64,000 nt of DNA, taken from positions 7,501 through 71,500 of the forward strand of contig JACVVK020000372.1 in the NCBI GenBank assembly GCA_018292915.2, read 5' to 3'. Of this stretch, positions 1 through 11,869 are shown piece after piece (position 1 is the stretch's first letter; every line of letters begins with the position of its first letter). The translations under genes were made by a program, and so were the position numbers. The stretch comes from Batillaria attramentaria. Taxonomy: Eukaryota > Mollusca > Gastropoda > Batillariidae. Under the pieces are notes generated by a model. The model ran no database searches, was not told the DNA's origin, and saw only the letters and a program-made list of their open reading frames with translations.

Positions 1-1190
1 TCTTCGTCTGACTGGCTGCCATCAACAAAGCCCCCCATTTACACGGCTGTTGATTGGTGGGTTTGAAGTTTTGCAACTGTCGCAGACTGGTCAAATTGAA
101 TCCGACCGAATTTTACAGAGTGTTGAGAAGTTTGAATGTCGTCGCAACTATTGTTTGTCTGCACTTCCCTTGCCACTGCATAGTCCTGTGTGCGCAAGCT
201 ATTGTGTCCATACGTAATCCGTTTGCGCGTACACATGAACAGTCTGCGCGTGTACGTAATCATTGTTTGTGTACGTGTGATCATGAACACATGGGGCGCT
301 AATGAATACATATTTGCTGTGCGTTCAGCCTCACGTCAATACATAGGAACCAAAGTAAATTGAATAATATTATCTGTTGTCTGTTATGTCCACTGCAGCT
401 GTCGCTAAAAGCTCTATGTGCTTTTATTGTTGCATATGAATTACCACCTGACACAAATTCAGGAAAAAATGAAAAACGTTTGCCGTGGACAGAATCGTAA
501 ACGTTTTTTTCTCAGCCAAGTGCATTCACTTTTCCACATTGTTTGTTGCAGCTCCTGATGTTTCTGAAAACGTTATACAAAGTTATGATTGCTATCTGTT
601 ACCTAATACGTGCCCGTAGACTGTGTTTCCGTGAGAATCTAATGCCTCTCTCTCTCTCTCTTTCTCTCTCTCTCTGAGATACGTTCTGACATACATCCAA
701 CAAATTTGTGTTGCGATAGTGTATCTTAATTTACTTACAACTGGTGATAACGTGTGCACCTTGCCTTATTAATTTTAAGTTGAGCTCTCCAGCGGAAATT
801 GCCACAGCATTCGGCCCAGATGTCATTAACCGAAAAATACATGGCTTTATGCCAAGGAATCTACAACTACAACAGCCTGTGTTGTGTCTGGGTAGAATGC
901 TTGATGAGAAAGTTTTACAGTATTGCAACGGCATTGCTTCGAACACTAATTGACTGAAGGCCCAGGTCATTTTCTTCGACTTAAGAATCCATGAAGGACC
1001 CATATGGCAGGAGTGTTGCAGAATCCGTGTGGCATGTTATATGACCATGACGTATCTTTCTGCCAAAGCCATAGTCATTATTTCTCCTGCACGTCCTCCA
1101 TTTTGAGAGAAGCACCGACTAACATTAATTCCCACAGTCAAGTCTTTGCAACCCATCCGCCGAGAACAACGGTCGTGTTCACATAAAGGG
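1..1190. other. No gene recognised; short (CT)n tract
   Basis: Apparently unique sequence. A (CT)n run with one interruption lies at about 646-675. Open frames here are at most 90 residues, lack recognisable motifs and overlap on opposite strands, so I treat them as chance. Confidence 0.5.
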
Positions 1191-1193
1191 GGG

Positions 1194-1650
1194 TCAAAGT
1201 CGCCAAGCCAATTTTGAGAAAATTGAAAAGGAAAAAAAAATGAAAACAAAACACTGGTTGTAGGTCAAATTTAGCAACTGACTTTGAGATTTTATTTTAA
1301 TTTTCTGGTCCTATAGCTTTTGTGATAATTTCAAGACTGAATGCACCTTATGAATATGTTGAAAACGAGCACGTAAGACAATCACGCCATACTGGCATGG
1401 TTCCCACGTCACACTTCACCAGCTATTTTCTGAAAATGGCCGCTTTTAAGAGCAAGTTTTTAACAAACATACCTCAGGCCTACACCAAGCTACAACATGA
1501 AATAATTGTTATACTCAAAGAAAGCTTATTCTCTGCACTTGTCATTGATACCAATAACTTCATATGTCCTAAATCACCCTTTGTCTCCCTCTTGTGGGAG
1601 TCCAGCGCATATAGCATGCAACGACTCCATACAATACGAAAGCACCGTGT
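1194..1650 (+). repeat. Dispersed repeat R1, uninterrupted copy
   Basis: This stretch aligns in order with 44998-45780. Shared blocks are near 1200 (caccaa/ccaagcca followed by ttttgagaaaa), 1283 (actttgagattttat), 1335 (tcaagactgaa), 1458 (agcaagtttttaacaaa) and 1570 (aaatcaccctttgtc). This copy lacks the LINE and SINE inserts that break the other, so it gives the ancestral arrangement. It holds a 122-codon frame at 1322-1690 with no recognisable domain. The class of element is unknown; I see no inverted ends. Confidence 0.7.
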
Positions 1651-1999
1651 GACTGTGCTCCATATTGTTTCTGTGTCTGCCCGTGTGTAGGAGTGCCCCT
1701 AATAACCTTTAGTCTGAGAAACCAACCGAACTTATCCACGTAATCAGTTTGTACACAGGGAGTAAATCGACGGCAAAATTACTCTCCTGCAATGTACAAG
1801 TCGCATTTCACATCCTCGCACACCAAGCACACTTGCTGGAGTTTTGTTCAGCATCAAATAAATTCTGCGTGCATGATCACAGATGAAGGTCAAAGGTCCA
1901 ATCCGAACAATTTCCCTCGTAACGTGAACGGATGAATATCGCCTTGATGGCCCAAAACTGAGTTTTCCGGCGACATAGAGACTTCAGTAGCCTGTCCGC
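1651..1999. other. Nothing recognised
   Basis: AT-rich, apparently unique sequence between R1 and the satellite array. No motif seen. Confidence 0.4.
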
Positions 2000-2770
2000 C
2001 TACGCCATTTTTTAAGAGATGCGTAATCAGTAGAACTTCTCTTCCTCAAAGAAGCAATACGTTTCTGAAAGGATTTTTGTAGAACGTGTTTTGTCCCAGA
2101 TTCAACGCATATACCACACAAGAAGCATGTCCACCCACATCATTATGTAACAGACGCATAATCCTCTGCCGAATTAATCTTCCTCTAAGGAGCGACAAGG
2201 CTCTGAAAGGATTTTTTTTTTGTTAGATATGTTCTGTCCCAAACTCCACACATAATTATGTCACTAGAGAGCCATATCCTCGGGTGGACTGCATTGAAGG
2301 ATCATAAAATCACAACTACCGAGTTCTTATCGAGTTGGCGAACAGTCTGCGGGTCCGAAAATCTCTAGAGAAAACGTTGTGCAAACGAGTAGCGGACAAA
2401 ATCCTTCGGTACATGCGTTCTGCCTCAAATTCAACACATAATTAAACCACGCACAAGCCATAATCTGGGATGGACCTCATTAAAAAATCATGCCTCAGAC
2501 CAGAGCATGTTCTCATCGGGTTGGCGAGAATCTCTTCAGAAAATGCTGTACGATAAGCAGAGAAAACTCTTCAGGAGACGCGTTCTGCCCTAAACTCGAT
2601 CAACACGCAATTAGACACATGAGCCATGATCTGGGATGGACTGCATTGTAAACTCATGCTTCTGACCAAATCACAACTAGCAGTATTAGTTCTCATTGAG
2701 TCTGCGAGTTTGATGGTCTCTTGAGAACTGGCGGAGGTGCAATTAGCGGACAAAACTCTTCAGTAAGCCC
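2000..2770. repeat. Diverged tandem satellite S1, about 4 units of 145-185 bp
   Basis: A block containing a gttctgycc-like core followed by an acacataatta-like stretch, the words gagccat-atctgggatggactgcatt, and tcttatcgagttggcgaa recurs with cores near 2089, 2232, 2417 and 2581. Spacing is about 143, 185 and 164 bp. A last partial unit runs to about 2770. Units are clearly diverged, so the array is old. No protein-coding signal accompanies it. Confidence 0.65.
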
Positions 2771-2849
2771 GGTTTCTCGGTGCAGGCGAGAAAGACAAAC
2801 AGCGGCCAGACAATGAGACCTCAGGGACATTGGACTACACGCCAGATCG

Positions 2850-3140
2850 CAACAGATAAAGCTGAGAGATGTATTGCGATGCGAATAATTGCGTTGCTGT
2901 ATTTTACAGGACGCGACTACAGAATATATCAAGCAAATCCATATTAAGCTGAGAGAAGTGGTTGCAATGCTAAATTCGCTGTATTCTAGCTGCATGACAT
3001 GCATGATGGAATATTTCATTTTTCAAGAGCAGCGACAGAGAAGCTGAGAGGTATATTGCGCGATGCAAACAATTGCTAGTGCAATTTACAGGACACGGCT
3101 ACAGAATATTTTAGTGATCGTGACGGATAAGCTGAGAAAA
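2850..3140. repeat. Tandem satellite S2, about 3.3 units of 90 bp
   Basis: The word aagctgagag recurs at 2859, 2946, 3041 and 3129 (spacing 87, 95, 88). It is followed in each unit by a gta-ttgc-atgc block, and in units 1 and 3 by tttacaggac and ctacagaatat. It sits directly downstream of S1 but shares no visible sequence with it, so two independent arrays abut. Confidence 0.7.
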
Positions 3141-3202
3141 GAACTATTCATTATTATTATTATTATTAAAAGTATTACAACACAGTGCATAGACTGAACC
3201 GC

Positions 3203-3227
3203 GGGGAGGGGGATCCTGCCCCTCCCC
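3203..3227. repeat. G/C-rich perfect hairpin
   Basis: GGGGAGGGG at 3203-3211 is followed by a 7-base spacer and CCCCTCCCC at 3219-3227, a perfect 9 bp stem. Poly(G) and poly(C) tracts follow at about 3238-3280 and poly(G) again at about 3338-3353. These may be remains of a G/C-rich element. Confidence 0.6.
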
Positions 3228-3538
3228 CTGATTTTAAAGGGGGGGGGGGGGAAGAGTATCCCCCTATCCCCCCCCCCAAAAAAAAATGATAATAATAATA
3301 ATAATGATAATCCTGTGAACAAGAAAGAAGAAACCGGGGGGGGGGGGGGGGGGACTGAGAAGATACTGGAGCTCGGGTTTAAAGCTTTATTATCCCGTCT
3401 CACTATCCACAAGTAGGTCGACCGTCTACCCTCAGTGCGCTGCGAGAGTGAATCGTAAGCAGCCAAAACCTCTCCTGCTGCCATGAGACTGCAGTAAAAT
3501 AACCACGTGTGAACGAACCTCTCTAGCAAGCTTCATTG

Positions 3539-3539
<1 letters not shown>

Positions 3540-3623
<84 letters not shown>

Positions 3624-3686
3624 GCACATGTCCTGGTTGTGCATAATTTACATGTACTGATGAGAGTCAGACTAAAACCATAATAT

Positions 3687-3756
<70 letters not shown>

Positions 3757-3811
3757 CCTGGTCGTGCACAATTTACATGTACTGATGAGAGTCAGACTAA
3801 AACAATAATAT

Positions 3812-3853
<42 letters not shown>

Positions 3854-3968
3854 GCACGCACGTGCACACGCATACGCACGCACGCACACATACACGCACA
3901 CGCACACACATGTCCTGGTCGTGCATAATTTACATGTACTGATGAGAGTCAGACTAAAACCATAATAT

Positions 3969-4034
<66 letters not shown>

Positions 4035-4089
4035 CCTGGTCGTGCACAATTTACATGTACTGATGAGAGTCAGACTAAAACCATAATAT

Positions 4090-4147
<58 letters not shown>

Positions 4148-4202
4148 CCTGGTCGTGCACAATTTACATGTACTGATGAGAGTCAGACTAAAACCATAAT
4201 AT

Positions 4203-4256
<54 letters not shown>

Positions 4257-4280
4257 GCACACACACACACACACACACAC
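3540..4280. repeat. Composite array: 62 bp unit alternating with (AC)n
   Basis: Five near-identical units of about 62 bp begin with atgtcctgg at 3628, 3753, 3910, 4031 and 4144. Each is separated by a long (AC)n run of variable length. The unit ends in ccataatatcc directly before the next (AC)n. Variation between units is confined to single bases (ggttgtgc/ggtcgtgc, gcataat/gcacaat, aaccataa/aacaataa). Low unit divergence implies recent amplification. Confidence 0.9.
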
Positions 4281-4303
4281 CCTTGACATTTTGTTTACTT
4301 CAA

Positions 4304-4400
4304 GAAAAATGGATAGAGAATTCAATTTTGATAAGCAAAAAGTTTATGTGGGCGACGCACGGCTGAAACTTTGATCGAAGTCTCCCGTCACGGATGAGTA
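4304..4400 (+). repeat. Dispersed repeat R5, copy 1
   Basis: About 95 bp matching 15617-15710: gagaattcaattttgat, gggcgacgcacggctgaa and ctttgatcga are shared with few changes and small indels. Function unknown. Confidence 0.65.
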
Positions 4401-5327
4401 AACCCCCAAACATTCACCCACCCACCCACCTACACGGCCAACCCGGCTCAATGAGCGTTTCAGGTCATTGGCTGATGGTCTCACGTTGATGGCCTTGGAC
4501 AACGACAAGGCACGAGTGGTGATGAAGTGTACTAATGGTATTCATAGCTGGAGATGGTCACTGGCCAGCATGTTGGGGGTTTTTTTTCCCCCCCCGCCGT
4601 AGATTCTGCCCAAACCCCAGACTGACGGCGCGACTGTTCGCCAGAAATCGGCCATCTTCCTTCGAAACAGGTTTCGCGTGTGTGACAATATCACTTTTGG
4701 TATTACTAAACACAACAACAACAGACAACAGCAACAACAGTAACAACAACAAAACCGAAAATTCTGAAGAATGCGTGAATTTCTGAGGCAGAATTCAAAC
4801 CATGACAGTGTATATGTATGGCGCCGATATACACAATTTTAATACTGTTCCCATATGGTTACTAACTGAAGATGTGTTTGACATCACTATGCGGGCCTTG
4901 AAAAATCAGTTATCAGTTTAATCATTCTAACTGATATTGACAATGTGTAACTGGCGGTCAGCCGTGGCGTCACTCTACGGTTTGGGCAAAAACTACATAG
5001 GGAAAGAAAACACTTCACCGGCCATCGTATAATATTATGTCTGTCTGTCCGAGAAGCAGGGATATGACAAAGCCTCTGTGCTGTTTTTCTCTCTCACATC
5101 CTGTCAGCTCATCCATCAATCCAGCGGACAGTGGCAATTGCAACTGCTGTTGGGGAAAGGTATTAACGATTGTTTCCAGATCACAGTGAAAGAGTGTAAC
5201 GGATGGGCCGTTATGAATCAGGACGTGGATTAATTGCGCTGAAGGTTTGGGAAAATGAATGTGATTCATTAACTCAATTCCTACCAAGTACATTTGGGGT
5301 TGTCCACCAGTGGCCTCACTAAAAACG
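4401..5327. other. No gene recognised
   Basis: Contains a short (CAA)-like stretch at about 4710-4755 and otherwise apparently unique DNA. Frames of 83 and 126 codons end inside simple repeats and carry no motif. Confidence 0.4.
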
Positions 5328-5328
5328 C

Positions 5329-5378
<50 letters not shown>

Positions 5379-5422
5379 AACAACAACAACAACAAAACAA
5401 CAACAACAACAACAACAACAAC
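5328..5422 (+). repeat. (CAA)n microsatellite
   Basis: About 30 CAA triplets with two or three single-base interruptions. Homopolymer peptides from this tract are artefacts. Confidence 0.95.
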
Positions 5423-5479
5423 ATTGATTTATGTGTGCATGGATTTAAATTTGGCTTAGTGGGAGCGTTACACTTTGAT

Positions 5480-5707
5480 CATAATAATGAGTATTGTGTA
5501 GGCGCTTCACCCAATTTCGTGAATCGGCTCAAAGCGCCGCGAACTGTACACAACACGCACGCTCACATGAATCACACGCATTCTGTCACACACTGGACAT
5601 AAACACATTACAATCACGTGGTGCGAAGGGTCAGCACAGCTATTTAAATTTCGAATTTAGAATTGCATTCATTTTTTCAAATTTGGTGGGCTGAACAATT
5701 CCAAAGC
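5480..5707 (-). mobile_element. SINE-B, 5-prime truncated copy
   Basis: Reads as a minus-strand SINE-B body. It shares gtattg-rtaggcgctt, gtgaatcggctca, gcgccgcgaact, the caacacgcacgctcac block, acactggacataaacac and gtggtgcgaagggtcag with the full copy at 41782-42186. It stops at ctgaacaattccaaagca, so the tRNA-like head is missing. The right edge coincides with the hairpin at 5710-5761. Confidence 0.85.
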
Positions 5708-5709
5708 AA

Positions 5710-5761
5710 GACGATTCATACTGCAGTATACTCGTGTTTACTGTGAACAGTATGAATCGTC
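5710..5761. repeat. 14 bp perfect inverted repeat with 24-base loop
   Basis: GACGATTCATACTG at 5710-5723 is exactly complementary to CAGTATGAATCGTC at 5748-5761. It lies immediately beyond the broken edge of the SINE-B copy. It could be the ends of a tiny foldback element or a rearrangement scar. Confidence 0.8.
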
Positions 5762-5764
5762 AAG

Positions 5765-6170
5765 GAACCGTTAGTCCTGCCTGATTTTCGCATACAAGGC
5801 CAAAACCGAAAAAAAACCCAGCCAGAAACGTGGGATACTCGTGCGCGGTACGAAATGTGTTAGGCAGATATGACAATCATTGCCTGCAAAGTCCCGTTGC
5901 GGCGTTTGAAGTTGCCATTGTAAGGGTTATGTTGCTATTGCTATTGTTGGAGTTATAACTACAGCTGTAACCTGCCCACCGGGAGAACGCAGTGCCCCAG
6001 GATCTGCAAGCAGACGCCTTTATCTCCAGACCAAAATGAACTCGCATGTCGTCATCTTATAAAGAACAGGATGCGCTGCCACTCGTACGCATAAGAAAAG
6101 ACCGCTTATCTGCGGATGGAACGTGTAGGAAGCGTTATTGCGCACGGGATGTCTGCATGTGTCTCACAGC
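5765..6170. other. Nothing recognised
   Basis: Apparently unique DNA with no motif and no convincing coding frame. Confidence 0.4.
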
Positions 6171-6174
6171 ACAA

Positions 6175-6580
6175 TATCTAAAGGCCTTCACTTTAAGATT
6201 AATTTTTTTAGGCTCACAGATCCTTCTGATCTGTTTTGGTGGTGTGTAGCTGCGCACCAGTAAGACACATGCACAAATACATCCACAGACATAAGACATA
6301 AGACATTTATTAAATTTCCAAAAGAGGAACATTGCTTTGTGGTCTCTCATAAAAACATAAAGCATGTCAAACACTCACTCATACGGCCATGCACACTGAT
6401 TCCACCTATTTACATGTTTGTACACTCGTACCTAAAAATCTATCACAATGTTGCAGTACTATGAATAAATTACAACACTACACCCCACATCATTTCACAT
6501 CAGCAGCACAACAGGCTTGCGGTTCAGCTGATTGAAGCTGAAACGCAGTAGTAGGTGACATTGTGTAGCTGAGATTTCCT
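6175..6580 (+). repeat. Dispersed repeat R6, copy interrupted by an insert
   Basis: The two flanks (about 6175-6288 and 6505-6580) align with 46583-46760. Shared words are ttaggctc-cag, gtggtgt, caggcttgcg and ttcag-tgattgaag. The middle (about 6289-6505) is absent from the other copy. It begins, read on the minus strand, with repeated ATGTCTT units, as expected for the tandem tail of a LINE 3-prime end inserted in reverse. Confidence 0.6.
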
Positions 6581-6599
6581 CTTTTGCTCGGCCATTTAA

Positions 6600-7400
6600 C
6601 GTCACTATGTCGCAGTCTGAGTGCTGCTAATCAGCAATACTATTCTGAGTGAACAGGCGGAGTTACAAAGGCAACGTCTGTTCCAAAACAGAAGTCTCTT
6701 TATATACAACCTAGTAATGGTAGCAGTAACACCTTTAACAATCCTTGGGTAGTCGAGTACTCAAGTACTGGTATGGAAAAAATCAGAAATCCCGACGTTT
6801 TTTCCAGTTATCTGTGGCGGCTGGAACTTGACTACAGATAGATCAAGCGTACGTGCGTACACGGTATTAAACCCGCTTTAACCCGCACCCCCACCCTCCC
6901 TCACCCAACCCCTCCCCCCCTCCCCCCCCCCCCCCCCCCCCCCGTCCCAGCCTCCTCTCGTTGAGACTGAGATCCTACGTGTGTTCTTACACAACAATCA
7001 AAAATCTAACAGCAGCAACAAGAACAACACACCAGTTCATCTCCCACCCCCTCAAAAAAGGGGAAAAACAAAATAACCACTTTCAAACATCCCATGATAC
7101 AAGCATCCCAAAACACATGAACAATCCCCCCCACCCCCCCCCCCCCCCCACCCCCACCAAAAACAAACAAACAAACAAACAAACAAAAAAACAAAAACAA
7201 AAAACACCCGCAAAACGAATACAAAAAAGATAGAACTGCTGCGATTGTCAGTGGTGGTTGTAACTGGGGAGGGGGAGGGGGTGCGTTTAAAAGTGTAACG
7301 CTCTTTTCCTTTATTGTGTGGGATGGGTGTGTGTGTGGGGGGGGGGGGGCGGAGGGGGGGGGCTATAAACTTAGAAACAGCACCAAAATATGCGTTTATG
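6600..7400. other. Homopolymer-rich region, no gene
   Basis: Contains a polypyrimidine tract ending in about 30 C at 6914-6943, a second C-rich tract at about 7127-7156, (AAAC)n at about 7160-7190, and G-rich tracts near 7263 and 7338-7362. The C-rich and G-rich blocks flank a (AAAC)n core and could pair. Confidence 0.6.
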
Positions 7401-8075
<675 letters not shown>

Positions 8076-8517
8076 ATGCATACATTTAGAAAATGCGATG
8101 AGATGTAAGTAGTCTACGAAACATGCTGTACGACCGTAGACAATTTCAACTGCGCGGACAGACACAGAGACGACAAAAAGTCTTCCGAAAGCATCTTTAG
8201 ATTCGCTAGCGCAAATGATATGCATCATGCATGTAATATACAGCCAACCCTACATTCTTACTTCTATCATAAAAACCGAACTTCATTCGATTCACTGACA
8301 ATTTAAAGTTCAGCCGGGTTGTTTCGAAGAACATAAAAATGACCAACATGAATGCAAGCAAATGTTTAATAAGATTTAGCAAACTGGCAAAATCTCCGGT
8401 CAAAAGGAAAATCCTGCAAACATAACTTTTTTACTTTCGCAAAGTCACAACAAGATGCAATCTTCTATTAAAACAATACAAAACAAGAATAGAATAAAAT
8501 CCAAAAAACATCCTTAC

Positions 8518-8640
8518 CTTGCAGCCAACAACTTGCCGACTTCTTCAGGACCAACCTAACTGTGACTTGGGCACACAACTGTGTACTGTACCCTTCTAGT
8601 TCTACGGAAGGAACAAACTGAGCTGTTTACAAGTTTTTTT
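8518..8640 (-). CDS. Candidate 5-prime exon ending in a consensus splice donor (speculative)
   Basis: On the minus strand, ctgcaag is followed by gtaagg at 8517-8512, a strong donor. Upstream (8640-8840) is CG-richer than its surroundings. No ATG-initiated frame runs into the donor, so if real this would be a non-coding first exon. A single donor-like match is weak evidence. Confidence 0.15.
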
Positions 8641-9297
8641 TATATTTTTTTATCGTGACCAAACCGACAACGTGAATCAGTTCCCTCAGAAACAGATGGC
8701 CGGCGCCGAACGAAGTACACAACCCATCTGTCACTAAACGCAAGCAACATGAAAGGCTCTGACTAGAGCCGGACACCCTGATTAACACGCGATCCAGTCG
8801 CAAAACGATCGCGCGCCACTCACGCAGTCAGTCAGTCTAGTCCCGCAAAACTCCTCGGCAGGTTGAGATTGGTGTAAGGTGCGTAAGGTGGAACTGTAGG
8901 CAATGCGTCCAGGACTTACGGCCGCCAATCGCGCCGTACCACAGAGGTTTGCAATACGCTGCGTATCTGTGTAGCAGGCGCTGCCTCTCCGTGTGCAGTT
9001 GTAGTAGTAGATGAGAGGATGTCAGTCCTATCCACCCAAGCCAAGCCACCCAACCCCCTCACAGCCCCTCAGCACCAAGCTCCCATCCCCCAAAGCCCGT
9101 GCACGAACACGCGCACGCGTACGCGCACACAATGTGCAAGGCACAGACCCAGCGGCAACAGTTGTACCCGAATTTGAGAAAGGACGCGGTCCCTTCCATT
9201 TTCATACTTTTTTTTTTAGGTGTGTGTGGGGGGGGGGGGGAGGGGGTGGTGAGAGTCATTTCCCACCACGCATATGTGGTAGCAAAAACGGGGTAAC
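8641..9297. other. No gene recognised; CG-richer stretch
   Basis: Moderately CpG-rich sequence (8690-9180) with a few palindromic words such as acgcgcacgcgtacgcgc near 9110. It could hold a promoter, but nothing decisive is visible. Confidence 0.3.
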
Positions 9298-9298
9298 A

Positions 9299-9340
<42 letters not shown>

Positions 9341-9341
9341 A
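9298..9341 (+). repeat. (CAA)n microsatellite
   Basis: About 14 CAA triplets, followed directly by GAA-rich sequence. Confidence 0.9.
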
Positions 9342-10160
9342 AGGCGAAAAAGAAGAAGACGAAGAAAAAGAAGCAGACGAAGAAAAAGAATTTTTGTTTC
9401 AAAAATTTCTCCAACTATGGAGCCGATCTGGACGTTTGTGATAAAATAATTATCTGGTCCCAGTCGGCCAGGACTCAAACTCACGACCCGCGCACTGAAC
9501 GTCCGACTTTTTTTTTTCCAAGAGATGAAAACAATTCAACAACTACCATTTCCAGTGCCCAATACCAGCTTAGGCAAAATATTTGTGCTGGCCTTTTTCT
9601 GGTTGCCCCATCTCTGATATCACCCATACGTGGTGGAAAAGGACGTTAAACTCCCAGATACCTACCCACCCACTCCAGCGTCCAATTATTGTTGTTGTCG
9701 TTGTAATGATATTGCTTTTATCAACCCGGCGTGTGCGTACACAGTGGGATTTTCCTCTGTCAGAGATTGCAACCACTTAGAAAACGAAGAAAAAGAAAAA
9801 AAAAAAAAAAAAAAAAAGCAGTCGAAGACGAAGAAGAAGACGAAGAATTTTTGCGACGAAGGCTAGAGGAGGAAGGGAAACAAGAATTTTCGCGAAGAAG
9901 AAGAAGAAGTAAAGGAAAAACAATTTTTACGAATAAGAACAGGAGGAGGGGGAAAAGAAGAAGAAGAAGAGCGTGGGTGGATGGGTGTTTGTGAGTTTAG
10001 AAAAAGAAGAAGGAGAAGAAGAAACAGAAGAAAAAGAAGTAGAAGAAGAAGAAGAAGCAGAATTTTCGCGAAAAAGAAAAAGAGGAACAGGAAGAATTTT
10101 CGTTGCCAAAAATTCCTCAACTTTAAAGCCGATCTGGGCGTTTGTGACAATGAAACTGGA
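9342..10160 (+). repeat. GAA-rich low-complexity block with a duplicated flank
   Basis: Long imperfect (GAA)n stretches at 9342-9390, 9785-9920 and 9950-10100. The words gccgatctgg-cgtttgtga and tcctcaact/ctccaacta occur at both 9405-9445 and 10110-10150. This suggests that a repeat with a GAA-rich body was duplicated. Long charged reading frames here are low-complexity artefacts. Confidence 0.6.
9575..9675 (+). mobile_element. SINE-A fragment, body and tail only
   Basis: Starts at caaaatatttgtgctgg and continues with the pyrimidine-rich body, gatatcacc, gtggtggaaaaggacg and ttaaactccc, ending in the ACCC-rich tail. The tRNA-like head is missing. Confidence 0.85.
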
Positions 10161-10179
10161 AATTGCGCAGAACAAGTGA

Positions 10180-10661
10180 GTTTAACCCGTTAACATCTTC
10201 AGGACGCTGTCAGCCTCGTTAGAAAATGTATTTAAAAACAAGATGGCCACCAGCCCAATATGTTGTTTCCATTCAATGACCTGCTGTAGTCACAGTCGTA
10301 GTCGTTGTGTCATGTATGCAGCCCGCGCGCACACGCCGGAACGCAAGCTCTCTGACATCAAGCATGCTGACATAAAGAAAGTACTGAAAACCCTTATCGT
10401 GCCTCTATGCACTTGCAAAAACCCAAACACATGAGGTCGTGTGAGCTCGCCTAGCTGGTTGACGTCACAACTTGTTGGCGTATGCGAGGTTCTACATGGG
10501 TGAATGAATTCTTGTAATAAAGTCGTTCCCCTTTGACAGAGTTACTTCCCGCAGACCTGACTGACAGACGATTGCTTACTGGTATCGGAGAAGAGACCCT
10601 CTCTCTCTCTCTCTCGCCTTAGACGCGCGCTTGCCCGCGGACGCACGCACCCCCCCTCCCC

Positions 10662-10697
<36 letters not shown>

Positions 10698-10858
10698 TAT
10701 GCAAAGACCTTGGAATCAGAAAGACGCGTCACTCCTGCCCTCGTAAGAGAGACATATAGCGGGACAACGCGAAGAGTTGTCTGCCCGCATTAGCGCGCAT
10801 CCTAGATCTGGCCCCTATAGTGACAGCATGGCGGAAAGTGGAAAGCGATCACAAAAGC
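10180..10858. other. No gene recognised; small microsatellites
   Basis: Contains (CT)n at about 10600-10613 and (AC)n at 10663-10696. A 63-codon frame at 10243 starts in a good ATGGCC context but has no motif. Confidence 0.4.
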
Positions 10859-10935
10859 ATGCAATTGTGTTCTGCGCCGAATTGTTCAAATAACAGACAA
10901 ATATAAACGGGGAAATACTTCTTTTGGTATTCTTG
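10859..10935 (+). pseudogene. Relic of a THAP zinc-finger N-terminus
   Basis: From ATG at 10859 the frame reads MQLCSAPNCSNNRQI and then a stop at 10904. After the stop the same frame gives TGKYFFWYS. The CxxxxC spacing with PNCSNN, followed after a short gap by an aromatic FF-x-Y/F-like motif, matches the start of C2CH THAP domains, which occur in animal regulators and P-element-type transposases. The downstream C-x2-H and the rest of the domain are not found. I read it as a broken copy, either a transposon remnant or a retired exon. No downstream splice donor is obvious. Confidence 0.45.
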
Positions 10936-11869
10936 TTGAAAAACAAACATTTTTTTTTCGCTTTCTTGTCAAAAAAAAAAAAAAAAAAAAGACCTCAAGT
11001 GGTACGTGTGCATGCAGTGTAAACTAACAGTAAACACACGCGGCTGACGCAGATACAGCGTAAGTTTTTTCCCTGACAACTTTACAAATCACGGTGACTT
11101 AAATTGTGCTAGCGTCTACCTGCATCTAAATTCAGAACACACACACAGAACAAAATCATCCGGCTGAACTTCATTCTAACCATTGTAAAACCATATCACA
11201 ACATAGAATCTGCTGGATCGTCGGTCGCAGATATGATTAATGCTGAGTTAGCAGGAAATATTCAGCGGATGCGTCCATCTTTGGATCTCTCGCACATTCG
11301 ATCTTTCTGTGTTCCGTACTAGTTTTACTTGAACACATCGAACGAAATGCACTGCGTAGCCTACGTACAGCAGTGAAAGCCAAACTAGATCTTTCGTTCG
11401 TCCTCCGGAACTTTGAGAGTACTTATGTTTTCCATAGGCCTAAAACACATGCGAAATATATGGGGGGAGACCACCTGTCAGTCGCTGACATCTTCGTTTT
11501 TGTTTATTTTCTTAAAATGTTTTACGGCGGCTAGTGTAGGGTTGGGTCAAACAACTGCGTAGATCTGCGGGATGCGCGCTACAACTCTTACGCGTTGTCC
11601 CTCAAAGGGAGGTAAGTGAACTATCTTTATGTTTCCAAGATCTTTGCATTATGCTTCTGAGTGTGAGTCAGTGGCAAAAACGAAACCCACTGAAATTCCC
11701 GCTTTCCACATGTCAAGTTGTAGAGACTCTTGCGAAAAGATACTGCATTTCGATGCAAAATAATTTCTAGACCATCCCAGAACATGCTGGTGCAGTAACG
11801 TCAGTAGATTACGTCACCTTGGAGAGATTTCGAGCCTTCCAGTAAGTTGAGGAATGTTCTAGATCTTAC
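10936..11869. other. No gene recognised
   Basis: Apparently unique, with a poly(A) run at about 10971-10990. Confidence 0.4.

Noticed and set aside
3232..3354. Assembly gaps or vector sequence at homopolymers
   Set aside because: Poly(G)/poly(C) tracts occur throughout the window in varied contexts, so they look genomic, though their exact lengths are unreliable.
9011..9649. 212-codon frame with poly-Q and poly-K
   Set aside because: Poly-Q comes from (CAA)n and the K-rich part from (GAA)n, and it ends inside a SINE-A body.
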